Position numbers and translations under genes: made by a program. DNA of 44,371 nt. Source: DASSTJ01 sp035707965. Lineage in GTDB: Bacteria; Actinomycetota; Actinomycetes; Actinomycetales; Angustibacteraceae. The DNA lies in assembly GCA_035707965.1 (NCBI GenBank), contig DASSTJ010000107.1:1-44371 (forward strand), written 5' to 3'. The notes below the pieces were generated by a model, which saw nothing but the letters and a program-made list of their open reading frames with translations, did no database searches and was not told where the DNA came from. Of this stretch, positions 1-6,618 are shown piece after piece; within the stretch, counting starts at the first letter, position 1, and every line of letters starts with the position of its first letter.

Positions 1-1575
1 GGGGCGATCACCGGCTGGATGTGGGGCCACCTCGTCGTCGACCTCCAGCAGGGCGGCCAGCCGTGGCTGCTGCTCGGCGGCGTCGCAGCGTCCCTGCTCG
101 TCGCGCCCCTGCTGCTGGCCGAGGCGATCGCCCGCTACCCGCGGTGGTGGGTCGCGGTGATGCTCCGTGCGCGCACCGCCGTCCTCATCGGGCAGACCGG
201 CCAGCACCGACTGGCGCCCACCCCGCCCGGTGAGGTGGTGGCCCGTGCGATGGACGCCGACCGCTTCGCCCGGTACGGCGACCGTTGGGTCGACTTCGTC
301 AACGGGCTCGCCATCGTCCTGGTGACCGGCATCGCCAGCCGCAGCGCCCTCGCCGGGGCCGTCCTCCTCGGCGTGATGGTCGCCTCGGCCGCCGTCTCCG
401 CGCTCGGCTCGCCCGCCGCGGGCCGGTCCGCCGCCCAGGCGTCGACGGCTCGGGCGCAGTTCGGTCGCTCCCTCGTCTCGGCGCTGGAGTCGATCCGCAC
501 CGTCAAGCTGGCCGCTGCCACGCCTGACGTGCACGCCCACCTGCGACGCGTCGACGGGGGTCGGGTCGACGCCGCTGTCAGCGAGCACCGCATCCAGGCC
601 ATGCTCGCTGGCGTCCCCGTCGTGCTCGTCCAGGTCGGCGTGGTCACCGCCTGGGCGGTGCACGTCGCCGGCGGCTGGGGGCTCGCGACCGCCCTGCTGG
701 TCTCCGGCGCGGTCAACGGCTTCGACTGGTTCGGCCGCGTGGCCGGGGCCGTCATCACGGAGGCGCCGGGCGTGCGGGCGTGGCAGGTGGCCACCGCGGA
801 GCTCGCCGGCGGTCGCGACCTCATGGACCTGCCGGACGACATCGACCTCGTGGCCGGCACGGCGCCCGCGCCACGCCCACCCGTCGTCGACCGGCTCGAG
901 CGGCTCGAGCTGGAGGGCCTCACCGCGGTGCACGAGGACGGCACCATCGGCACGGCCGACGTCGACCTCGTGGTGCGGCGAGGCGAGCTCGTGCTGCTGC
1001 TCGGCCAGATCGGGTCCGGCAAGTCGAGCCTGCTGTCGGCACTCGCCGGTCTCGTGACGTACCGCGGCGCTCTGCGCTGGAACGGCCGGCTCGTCGACGA
1101 CCCCGAGACGTTCCTGCGCCCCGGCCGCGTCGCGCACGTCGCCCAGGTGCCGCGCGTCTTGTCCGGCACGTTCGCCGACAACATCACGCTCGACCACGAC
1201 CGTGACGTCGACCGGTCCGTGGCGGACGCCCGACTGGCCCGGGACGTCGAGGAGGGTGGCGGCCTGGACGCCCTGGTCGGCCACCGCGGCCTGCGCCTGT
1301 CGGGTGGACAGGTGCAGCGACTGGCCCTGGCGCGCGCCCTCGCCACCGAGACCGAGCTGCTGGTGGCGGACGACGTGTCGTCGGCGCTCGACGCCACGAC
1401 CGAGGTCGAGCTCTGGGAGTCGCTGCGCCGCAGGGGCAGCACGGTGATCGGGGCGACGACGAAGCGCGCCGCCCTCGCCCGGGCCGACCGCGTGGTCGTG
1501 CTCGCCGAGGGACGCGTCGCCGCGAACGGACCCTGGGACGAGCTCGAGCCGACCTGGGGTCACCTCGCCGGCTGA
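1..1575 (+). CDS. ABC exporter half-transporter, permease-ATPase fusion (5' end cut by window)
   Basis: The reading frame is open from base 1, so the start lies upstream; the first ATG in the window is at 19, and about 60 residues of the usual 570-600 seem missing. Numbering from that ATG, residues 1-250 form a hydrophobic exporter-type membrane domain and 290-518 a nucleotide-binding domain. Walker A (GQIGSGKSS) is at 329-337, a Q-loop near 376, and the signature LSGGQ at 427-431. The Walker B segment ends in Asp-Asp (LLVADD, 447-452) where active ATPases have Asp-Glu, and the usual H-loop histidine is replaced (GATTKRAA near 478-485). This pattern is known from the degenerate half of heterodimeric exporters such as TM287/288, so the active partner is probably just upstream. 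The substrate cannot be told. The next gene starts 46 bp downstream from its own promoter. Confidence 0.85.
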   Translation, partial: GAITGWMWGHLVVDLQQGGQPWLLLGGVAASLLVAPLLLAEAIARYPRWWVAVMLRARTAVLIGQTGQHRLAPTPPGEVVARAMDADRFARYGDRWVDFVNGLAIVLVTGIASRSALAGAVLLGVMVASAAVSALGSPAAGRSAAQASTARAQFGRSLVSALESIRTVKLAAATPDVHAHLRRVDGGRVDAAVSEHRIQAMLAGVPVVLVQVGVVTAWAVHVAGGWGLATALLVSGAVNGFDWFGRVAGAVITEAPGVRAWQVATAELAGGRDLMDLPDDIDLVAGTAPAPRPPVVDRLERLELEGLTAVHEDGTIGTADVDLVVRRGELVLLLGQIGSGKSSLLSALAGLVTYRGALRWNGRLVDDPETFLRPGRVAHVAQVPRVLSGTFADNITLDHDRDVDRSVADARLARDVEEGGGLDALVGHRGLRLSGGQVQRLALARALATETELLVADDVSSALDATTEVELWESLRRRGSTVIGATTKRAALARADRVVVLAEGRVAANGPWDELEPTWGHLAG

Positions 1576-1608
1576 CGGACGGGCCCCTGCCACAGCGACC
1601 CGTGGCGG

Positions 1609-1614
1609 TAACCT
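1609..1614 (+). promoter_or_regulatory. -10 element TAACCT, leaderless promoter of the GNAT-rsbW-sigF operon
   Basis: TAACCT fits TANNNT and lies 7 bases before the ATG at 1622, which would place the transcript start at or next to the start codon. No ribosome binding site is needed and none is seen. No clear -35 hexamer is present. Confidence 0.5.
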
Positions 1615-1621
1615 CCGCAGC

Positions 1622-2272
1622 ATGCCGGACGACTCGCCGCAGCAGGCCGACTCCACCGTGCCGGCCGGCAGCGCACCGTCCTGGAGCATCCGTGACGCCC
1701 AGCCCGGCGACGTCCCGGCGATCGTCGCCCTGGTGCGCGAGCTGGCGGAGTACGAGAAGGAGCCGGACGCCGTCGAGGCCACCGACGAGCACTTCACGCA
1801 AGCGCTCTTCCCTGATGACCCGGCCACCGCCCGCAGCCACGCGATCGTCGCCGAGACGCGCGACGAGAACGGCGAGGCCACGGTCGTCGGCATGGCGGTG
1901 TGGTACGTCACGTTCTCGACGTGGACCGGTCGCCACGGCATCTGGCTGGAGGACCTGTTCGTGCGGCCCGAGCAGCGCGGCGGCGGCCTGGGCAAGGCCC
2001 TGCTCGCCCGTCTCGCCGGCATCGCCGTCGAGCGCGGCTACCGCCGGCTCGAGTGGTGGGTGCTGCGCTGGAACTCACCGTCGATCGCGTTCTACGACGC
2101 CATGGGCGCCACGCCCATGGACGAGTGGCTGCACTACCGCGTCGATGGCGAGCCGTTGCAGCGCCTCGCGGCGCGGGGCCTCAGATCCGCCTCTGCCCGA
2201 CTCTCGTCTGAGCACGGGATCCGCGATCACGTGGACGGAGGCACCGACGAGGCGCCACGATGGGCGCCATGA
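1622..2272 (+). CDS. GNAT-family N-acetyltransferase (diamine/spermidine acetyltransferase-like)
   Basis: 216 residues. The GNAT fold begins near residue 20 after a disordered N-terminus. The acetyl-CoA binding loop reads QRGGGLGKALL at 118-128, preceded by the beta strand WLEDLFVRP, and the C-terminal NSPSIAFYDAMGA block (151-163) holds the usual Tyr (158). The layout resembles SAT1-type polyamine acetyltransferases, but the substrate is inferred only from that resemblance. The last 35 residues are poorly conserved in character. Its stop overlaps the next gene, an anti-sigma factor, which in turn overlaps a sigma factor gene, so all three are probably one transcript starting from the leaderless promoter just upstream. 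Confidence 0.88.
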   Translation: MPDDSPQQADSTVPAGSAPSWSIRDAQPGDVPAIVALVRELAEYEKEPDAVEATDEHFTQALFPDDPATARSHAIVAETRDENGEATVVGMAVWYVTFSTWTGRHGIWLEDLFVRPEQRGGGLGKALLARLAGIAVERGYRRLEWWVLRWNSPSIAFYDAMGATPMDEWLHYRVDGEPLQRLAARGLRSASARLSSEHGIRDHVDGGTDEAPRWAP

Positions 2273-2742
2273 CCGGCTCGGCTCTGCCCTCACCTCCGAC
2301 GACCGGGGACGTCGTCGACCTGACGGTGCCGGCCAGTCCCGCCTACGTCGCCGTCGTCCGCACGGCGACCGCCGGCCTCGCCGCGCGAGTGGACATCACG
2401 CTCGACCGCATCGAGGACCTGCGCATCGCCGTCGACGAGGCATGCGCACTGCTCGTGCGCGGAGCCGCCGACCATGCCGAGCTGACCGCGGACGACGTGC
2501 TGCGGTGCCGCTTCGTCTTGCACGAGGACTCGCTGACGATCGAGGTGAGAGGTCCAGCCGTCGAGCTGCCGCAGGCCGACACCTTCGCGTGGTCCGTGCT
2601 GTCGGCGCTGGTCGACGGCCTGGAGAGCGGCCACGGGCTCGGCCCGGACGACGACCCGGTGCCGCTCGCCGACGGCTCCGCCGCCAAGGAGGGCACCTGG
2701 TTGCGGCTGGTCGTGCGTCGGGGAACGGGTATGTGGGCATGA
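2260..2742 (+). CDS. rsbW: Anti-sigma factor, RsbW/UsfX type (HATPase fold)
   Basis: About 160 residues related to the SpoIIAB/RsbW kinase fold. The helix with IEDLRIAVDEACALLV (about residues 45-60) corresponds to the N-box, but the Mg-binding Asn is replaced by Leu and no clear glycine boxes follow; as I recall, mycobacterial UsfX is similarly diverged. It should bind and hold the adjacent SigF-like sigma factor. ATG 2260 has a GAGG seven bases upstream; ATG 2269 is an alternative that would make an ATGA overlap with the GNAT gene. The 3' end overlaps the sigma gene by ATGA at 2739-2742. No anti-anti-sigma gene is nearby. Confidence 0.85.
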   Translation: MGAMTGSALPSPPTTGDVVDLTVPASPAYVAVVRTATAGLAARVDITLDRIEDLRIAVDEACALLVRGAADHAELTADDVLRCRFVLHEDSLTIEVRGPAVELPQADTFAWSVLSALVDGLESGHGLGPDDDPVPLADGSAAKEGTWLRLVVRRGTGMWA

Positions 2743-3560
2743 CCAGGTTGCCGCGGCAGGCGTCAGCGCTGCTGCCGCGGCAGACCGGCAGGGCCGACGC
2801 CGACGCGACGACGACGCGCGTCAGCGGCAGACCGACGACCGCGCAGCGGGACCGGGTCGTGGAGGAGCACCTGCCGCTCGTCCGTGCGCTGGCCGCCCGG
2901 TACCGCCACCTCGGCGAGCCGCTGGAGGACCTGCTGCAGGTGGGCACCATCGGCCTGATCCAGGCGGTCGACCGGTACGACGCGGACCGCGGGGTGGCTC
3001 TCGCCGGCTACGCGACCCCGTTCATCCTGGGTGAGATCCGCCGTCACCTGCGCGACCGCGCCGGTGCGGTGCGGATCCCCCGTCAGGTGCATGACGTGCA
3101 GGCCCGGGTGGCCCGAGCCGTGGCGTCGCTGAACCAGCAGCTGCAACGCCCGCCCACCGTCGCGGAGATCGCGGCAGCCACGGACGTCGACGCCGACCTC
3201 GTGGTCGAGACGCTCGAGGTTCGCCGTACGTGCGCGACCGTCCCGCTCGACACCACGAGAGACGGCGGCGAGGTGTCGACCAGCAGGCTGCGCCGGGACA
3301 CCCCTGGCGCCTCGACGCGGACCGACTCCGCGCTCGTGCACGACGAGACGGCGCTGGACGACGTGCTGCACCGGGTGGCCCTGCGCCCCGTCCTCGCGCG
3401 GCTCGACGAGCGCGAGAAGCGCATCCTCGTCCTGCGCTTCTTCCGCGGGCTCAGCCAGCGCGAGATCGCCGTCGAGGTCGGCCTCTCCCAGATGCACGTC
3501 TCACGGCTGCTCGCCCGCACCCTCGACCGCATCCGGGCGCAGGTCGAGGCGCCGGAGTAG
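2739..3560 (+). CDS. sigF: RNA polymerase sigma factor, SigF/SigB family
   Basis: 273 residues. The ATG at 2739 is fixed by the ATGA overlap with the anti-sigma gene; the same frame is open much further upstream but that part runs through the two preceding genes. Region 2 spans about 63-107 (DLLQVGTIGLIQAVDRYD then FILGEIRRHLRD), region 3 about 115-165 (IPRQVHDV, RPPTVAEIA), and region 4 with the helix-turn-helix GLSQREIAVEVGLSQMHVS is at about 237-255. There is no region 1.1, as expected for group 3 sigma factors of stress or development. Order anti-sigma then sigma matches usfX-sigF. The last base is 4 bp from the stop of the convergent membrane-protein gene. Confidence 0.93.
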   Translation: MTRLPRQASALLPRQTGRADADATTTRVSGRPTTAQRDRVVEEHLPLVRALAARYRHLGEPLEDLLQVGTIGLIQAVDRYDADRGVALAGYATPFILGEIRRHLRDRAGAVRIPRQVHDVQARVARAVASLNQQLQRPPTVAEIAAATDVDADLVVETLEVRRTCATVPLDTTRDGGEVSTSRLRRDTPGASTRTDSALVHDETALDDVLHRVALRPVLARLDEREKRILVLRFFRGLSQREIAVEVGLSQMHVSRLLARTLDRIRAQVEAPE

Positions 3561-3564
3561 CGGC

Positions 3565-4059
3565 TCAGTCGCTGGGCGGCGAGCGCAGCACCGCGACGAG
3601 CACGACGAGGGCGACCACCGCGATCGGCAGACCGACGTACCAGCGACCGGACTGGACCAGGCCGAGCGCGATCGGCAAGCAGATGACCTGCCACGTGATC
3701 GCCGGGGCGCGTGCCCACCGCCGGCGCGGCACGAGACCGCGGGCGACCAGCAGCAGCCCACCACCCACGAGCAGGAACAGCACCACCGCCATGGCGACGT
3801 TGCGCAGGCTGCTCGTCTCGGAGACGAGCGGCTCAACCAGGTAGAACACGGCCGCGGCCAGCACGACGACGCCCTGCAGCGCCACCAGTCCGCCGGCGAG
3901 CCGGGACGCGGTGGTCGGGGTCTCGTCGACCACCGGGGGCACCACGCCCGCCGGGTCTCCCTCGCGGTCGACCAGGCCGTCTGCTGGCCACTCGGTGTCG
4001 TCGGAGGTGCGGCCGGTCACCTGACCGGCCGCCGGGTCGTCGTCCCGCTCGTCGCTCAC
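3565..4059 (-). CDS. Four-helix integral membrane protein of unknown function
   Basis: 164 residues from the GTG at 4059. The start is chosen because a TANNNT element (ACCGTA on the top strand, 4066-4071) lies six bases upstream, giving a leaderless transcript; an upstream in-frame start at 4185 would add a segment unlike the rest. Residues 1-45 are acidic and hydrophilic (cytoplasmic), followed by four hydrophobic segments at roughly 48-68, 78-97, 108-125 and 130-150. The form is that of the small membrane proteins common in actinobacteria; no catalytic motif is visible and I do not assign a function. It converges on the sigma factor gene with 4 bp between stops. Confidence 0.75.
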   Translation of the reverse strand: MSDERDDDPAAGQVTGRTSDDTEWPADGLVDREGDPAGVVPPVVDETPTTASRLAGGLVALQGVVVLAAAVFYLVEPLVSETSSLRNVAMAVVLFLLVGGGLLLVARGLVPRRRWARAPAITWQVICLPIALGLVQSGRWYVGLPIAVVALVVLVAVLRSPPSD

Positions 4060-4065
4060 GCGGCT

Positions 4066-4071
4066 ACCGTA
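4066..4071 (-). promoter_or_regulatory. -10 element TACGGT of the membrane-protein gene (leaderless)
   Basis: Read on the minus strand this is TACGGT followed by six bases and then the GTG at 4059. Confidence 0.45.
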
Positions 4072-4281
4072 CCCAGGCGTCGGAACACGCCGCCCAGCTC
4101 GGGCGTTGGAGCCGGTGTCGAGAAGGAGTAGGCCGCAGGTGCCCGGGTATGAGCGGCGCCGTTGTGACCAATGCCTCCACGACAATCACAGAATGATCAC
4201 GCCAAACCCTTGTGCTGAGCCACCGACAGTGTGAGGCTTGTTGACCGTGCTGCGGAACGTCGCACGACCAGGGTCCGCGCT

Positions 4282-4297
4282 CGTGAACTGCTTCACA
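4282..4297. promoter_or_regulatory. CRP/FNR-type operator upstream of whiB1
   Basis: CGTGA-ACTGCT-TCACA matches the CRP consensus TGTGA-N6-TCACA at 9 of 10 positions. It lies 128 bp upstream of the whiB1 start. In M. tuberculosis the whiB1 promoter is known to be bound by the cAMP receptor protein Rv3676, so function here is likely by analogy. Confidence 0.65.
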
Positions 4298-4313
4298 AGG
4301 TGACGGCACGTCA

Positions 4314-4353
4314 ACCGGCTGCGGCGTCGCCAGCTGGCCCCGCCGCAGCCGGT
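4314..4353. repeat. 13-bp perfect inverted repeat in the whiB1 leader region
   Basis: Arms ACCGGCTGCGGCG (4314-4326) and its exact reverse complement (4341-4353) flank a 14-base loop. It starts 17 bp after the CRP-like site and ends 71 bp before the whiB1 ATG. It could be a protein-binding site or a leader hairpin; no T-run follows, so it is not a canonical terminator. Confidence 0.7.
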
Positions 4354-4424
4354 CGTACGTCCGATGACGCGCGCGACCCCCGTACGGACCTTCGCACCTC
4401 CAGACACGACAGGAGAACGACCCG

Positions 4425-4673
4425 ATGGACTGGCGCCACCGCGCTGCCTGCCTCGACGAAGACCCCGAGCTGTTCTTCCCGATCGGCAACACGGGCCCTG
4501 CCCTGCTGCAGATCGAGGAGGCCAAGGCCGTCTGCCGCCGTTGCCCGGTGATGGAGACGTGTCTGCAGTGGGCGCTCGAGTCCGGTCAGGACGCCGGCGT
4601 CTGGGGTGGCATGTCGGAGGACGAGCGTCGCGCTCTCAAGCGCCGCAACGCCCGGGCTCGCCGCGCCAGCTGA
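4425..4673 (+). CDS. whiB1: WhiB-family iron-sulfur transcription regulator WhiB1
   Basis: 82 residues, very close in sequence and length to M. tuberculosis WhiB1 (84 aa). The four cluster-binding cysteines are C9, C37, C40 and C46 (C-x2-C-x5-C), the turn motif GVWGG is at 58-62, and a basic C-terminal tail (RRALKRRNARARR) should contact DNA. The family binds an oxygen-stable, nitric-oxide-reactive [4Fe-4S] cluster and the primary sigma factor; WhiB1 is essential in mycobacteria. AGGAG about nine bases before ATG is the ribosome binding site. A CRP-like site and an inverted repeat lie upstream. It converges on pdtaS with 19 bp between stops, the same gene pair as Rv3219-Rv3220c. Confidence 0.96.
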   Translation: MDWRHRAACLDEDPELFFPIGNTGPALLQIEEAKAVCRRCPVMETCLQWALESGQDAGVWGGMSEDERRALKRRNARARRAS

Positions 4674-4692
4674 TCGGCGCGGGCACCTCCGG

Positions 4693-6195
4693 TCAGGACC
4701 GCACCCGACGAGGCCGGCACTCCAGCCGGACGGCGGTGCCGCCTCCGTCTGCCGCGGACCACTCGATCTGACCGCCGAGCTCGTCGGCGAGCGCTCGCAC
4801 GATCTGCATGCCCAGGCCGCGGTCCGGACGCCCGTCAGTCTTCCCGACGTCACCTGGCATCCCGCAGCCGTCGTCGCGGACCTCGACCACCAGTCGGTCG
4901 TCGTCCGACCCCTCGCGCGATCGACGGGCCAGCACGAGCACCTCTCCGTCTCGGTCGCGCAGCCCGTGCTCGACCGCGTTCTGGACGAGCTCGGTGAGGA
5001 CGAGCGAGAGGGCCGTCGCGTCCTCCGCCCGGAGCCGGCCGAACGACCCTTCCCGGCGCGTGCGGACGGACCGTTCTCTCCTGGCCACCTCCACGATGCC
5101 GCTGAGCCCACGAGCGGCCACGTCGTCGAAGTCCACCGTCTCGTCGAAGCCTGCCGACAACGTCTCGTGGACGAGGGCGATGGCCGCCACCCGGCGACCC
5201 GCCTCGTCGAGCGCGTGCCGGGCCGGGCTGTCCCCGAGTCGCCGCGACTGGAGCCGCAGCAGTGCCGCCACCGTCTGCAGGTTGTTCTTCACCCGGTGGT
5301 GGATCTCACGGATGGTGGCGTCCTTGCTCAGCAGGTCGCGCTCGCGGCGCCGCAGCTCGGACACGTCGCGCATCAGCAGCACGGCCCCGACCCGGTGCCA
5401 GGACGTCGCGTCTGAGACGTCGAGGAGCGGGATCGCCCGCAGGCTCAGCGAGGTGCCGGTGCCCTCGAGCTCCGCGCGCCACGGGGCCTTGCCGGTGAGC
5501 ACGAGCGGGAGCCCCTCGTCGACCGGTGCACGTTCACGAACGAGCGACGTCGCCACCTCCGACAGGTCGCTGCCGACGAGCGGCAGGTCGTGACCCAGCC
5601 GGTGGAAAGCTGAGACCGCGTTCGGGCTGGCGTAGGTGACGACGCCCTCGCGGTCCAGCTGCAGCAGCCCGTCGCCGACCCGCGGGGCACCCCGGCGCGA
5701 GCCCGTGCCGGCGGCCCGGTCCGGGAAAGCGCCCGCCGCGATCATCGACGCCAGCGCGTCGGCCGTCGCGGTGTAGGTGAGCTCCAGCCGGCTCGGCGTG
5801 CGCATCGTCGCGAGGTTGGTGTGCCGCGACAGGACGGCCACGACGCGACCTTCGTGACCGACCGGGATCGTCTCTTCTCGCACTGGCACGTCGTCCCGCC
5901 ACTCGGGGTCACGCTCCCGGCAGATGCGGCGCTCGTCCCAGGCTCGGTCGAGCTGCACCCGGCGTCCGCGGGGGACCTCCGTGCCGACGACGTCGTCGAA
6001 GAAGACGGTCGTCCCGGTTGTCGGCCGCACGTGCGCCACCGCCAGCCAGCCGGTCGCCGTCCGCACCCACAGCACGAGGTCGGCGAACGAGAGGTCGGAG
6101 AGCAGCTGCCAGTCCCCGACCAGCTGGTGCAGCCACTCGACGTCCGTCTCGGCCAGGTCGGTGCTGCGGTGCACCATGTCGCTCATCGTCGGCAC
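4693..6195 (-). CDS. pdtaS: Sensor histidine kinase PdtaS (HisKA_2 family)
   Basis: 500 residues, matching M. tuberculosis PdtaS (501 aa). An N-terminal GAF-like domain (about 20-150) is followed by a PAS-like domain (about 170-280), then the HisKA_2 box EIHHRVKNNLQ at 297-307 with the phospho-acceptor at H299/H300, N-box ELVQNAVEH at 402-410, G1 DDGCGMP at 441-447 and G2 GLGMQIV at 460-466. The start is GTG 6195, six bases after a TACAGT element. It is a cytosolic kinase with no membrane segment. Its partner PdtaR, an ANTAR-type RNA-binding regulator, is not in the window, as in mycobacteria where the pair is unlinked. Confidence 0.95.
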   Translation of the reverse strand: MPTMSDMVHRSTDLAETDVEWLHQLVGDWQLLSDLSFADLVLWVRTATGWLAVAHVRPTTGTTVFFDDVVGTEVPRGRRVQLDRAWDERRICRERDPEWRDDVPVREETIPVGHEGRVVAVLSRHTNLATMRTPSRLELTYTATADALASMIAAGAFPDRAAGTGSRRGAPRVGDGLLQLDREGVVTYASPNAVSAFHRLGHDLPLVGSDLSEVATSLVRERAPVDEGLPLVLTGKAPWRAELEGTGTSLSLRAIPLLDVSDATSWHRVGAVLLMRDVSELRRRERDLLSKDATIREIHHRVKNNLQTVAALLRLQSRRLGDSPARHALDEAGRRVAAIALVHETLSAGFDETVDFDDVAARGLSGIVEVARRERSVRTRREGSFGRLRAEDATALSLVLTELVQNAVEHGLRDRDGEVLVLARRSREGSDDDRLVVEVRDDGCGMPGDVGKTDGRPDRGLGMQIVRALADELGGQIEWSAADGGGTAVRLECRPRRVRS

Positions 6196-6201
6196 CCGAC
6201 G

Positions 6202-6207
6202 ACTGTA
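6202..6207 (-). promoter_or_regulatory. -10 element TACAGT of pdtaS (leaderless)
   Basis: On the minus strand TACAGT is followed by six bases and the GTG start at 6195. No -35 box is recognisable. Confidence 0.5.
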
Positions 6208-6278
6208 GGCGTCCCCTCACGGTGGCGCGTCGGCCGGGATCCGCGAGGATCATCCCATCGCCGCCCCGAGGAGCACCC

Positions 6279-6605
6279 GTGCCGTGGATCCTGCTGGCCC
6301 TGGCCATCTCGACCGAGATCGCTGCCACCACAGCCCTGAAGGCCAGCGAGGGGTTCAGCCGCCTCTGGCCCTCGGTGGTCGTCGTCGTCGGCTACGTGGC
6401 GAGCTTCGTGCTGCTCGCCAGGGCACTCAAGACGCTGGACGTCGGGGTCGCGTACGCCATCTGGTCCGGGGTCGGTACCGCGGTCGTCGCCGCTCTCGGC
6501 GTCCTGCTCTTCGCCGAGTCGATGAGCCTGATGAAGGCGGTGTGGATCGCCGTCATCATCGTCGGCGTCATCGGGCTGCAGGCCACCTCAGGCGGAGCGC
6601 ACTGA
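6279..6605 (+). CDS. Small multidrug resistance (SMR) family efflux protein
   Basis: 108 residues from GTG 6279, with GAGGAG five bases upstream; the frame is open further upstream but that part overlaps pdtaS and is not protein-like. The sequence opens with PWILLALAISTEIAATT, carrying the membrane-embedded Glu (residue 13) that binds protons and cationic substrate in EmrE, and has four hydrophobic helices at about 2-21, 33-52, 58-80 and 86-104. A typical pump is a dual-topology homodimer that exports quaternary ammonium compounds; some family members export guanidinium. A single gene is present, with no second SMR gene adjacent. It converges on gdh with 13 bp between stops. Confidence 0.92.
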   Translation: MPWILLALAISTEIAATTALKASEGFSRLWPSVVVVVGYVASFVLLARALKTLDVGVAYAIWSGVGTAVVAALGVLLFAESMSLMKAVWIAVIIVGVIGLQATSGGAH

Positions 6606-6618
6606 CCGCGGCCACCTC

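Larger units (their letters stand above)
4060..4424. other. 365-bp regulatory intergenic region between membrane-protein gene and whiB1
   Basis: This stretch has no convincing gene. It holds the leaderless -10 of the leftward membrane-protein gene (4066-4071), a CRP-like site (4282-4297), and a 13-bp inverted repeat (4314-4353). The whiB1 ribosome binding site is AGGAG at about 4412. I found no confident -10 for whiB1. Confidence 0.6.

Noticed and set aside
1602..2738. N-terminal extension of the sigma factor gene to 1602 (652 aa)
   Set aside because: This stretch overlaps the GNAT and anti-sigma genes in another frame and is low-complexity Arg/Ser-rich; the ATG at 2739 with ATGA overlap starts the real protein.
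4141..4155. SigF-type promoter suggested by GGGTAT upstream of whiB1
   Set aside because: No GTTT-like -35 is found at the right distance.
4220..4245. Second CRP site suggested by TGTGAGGCTTGTTGACC
   Set aside because: Only the left half-site matches; the right half has one of five consensus bases.
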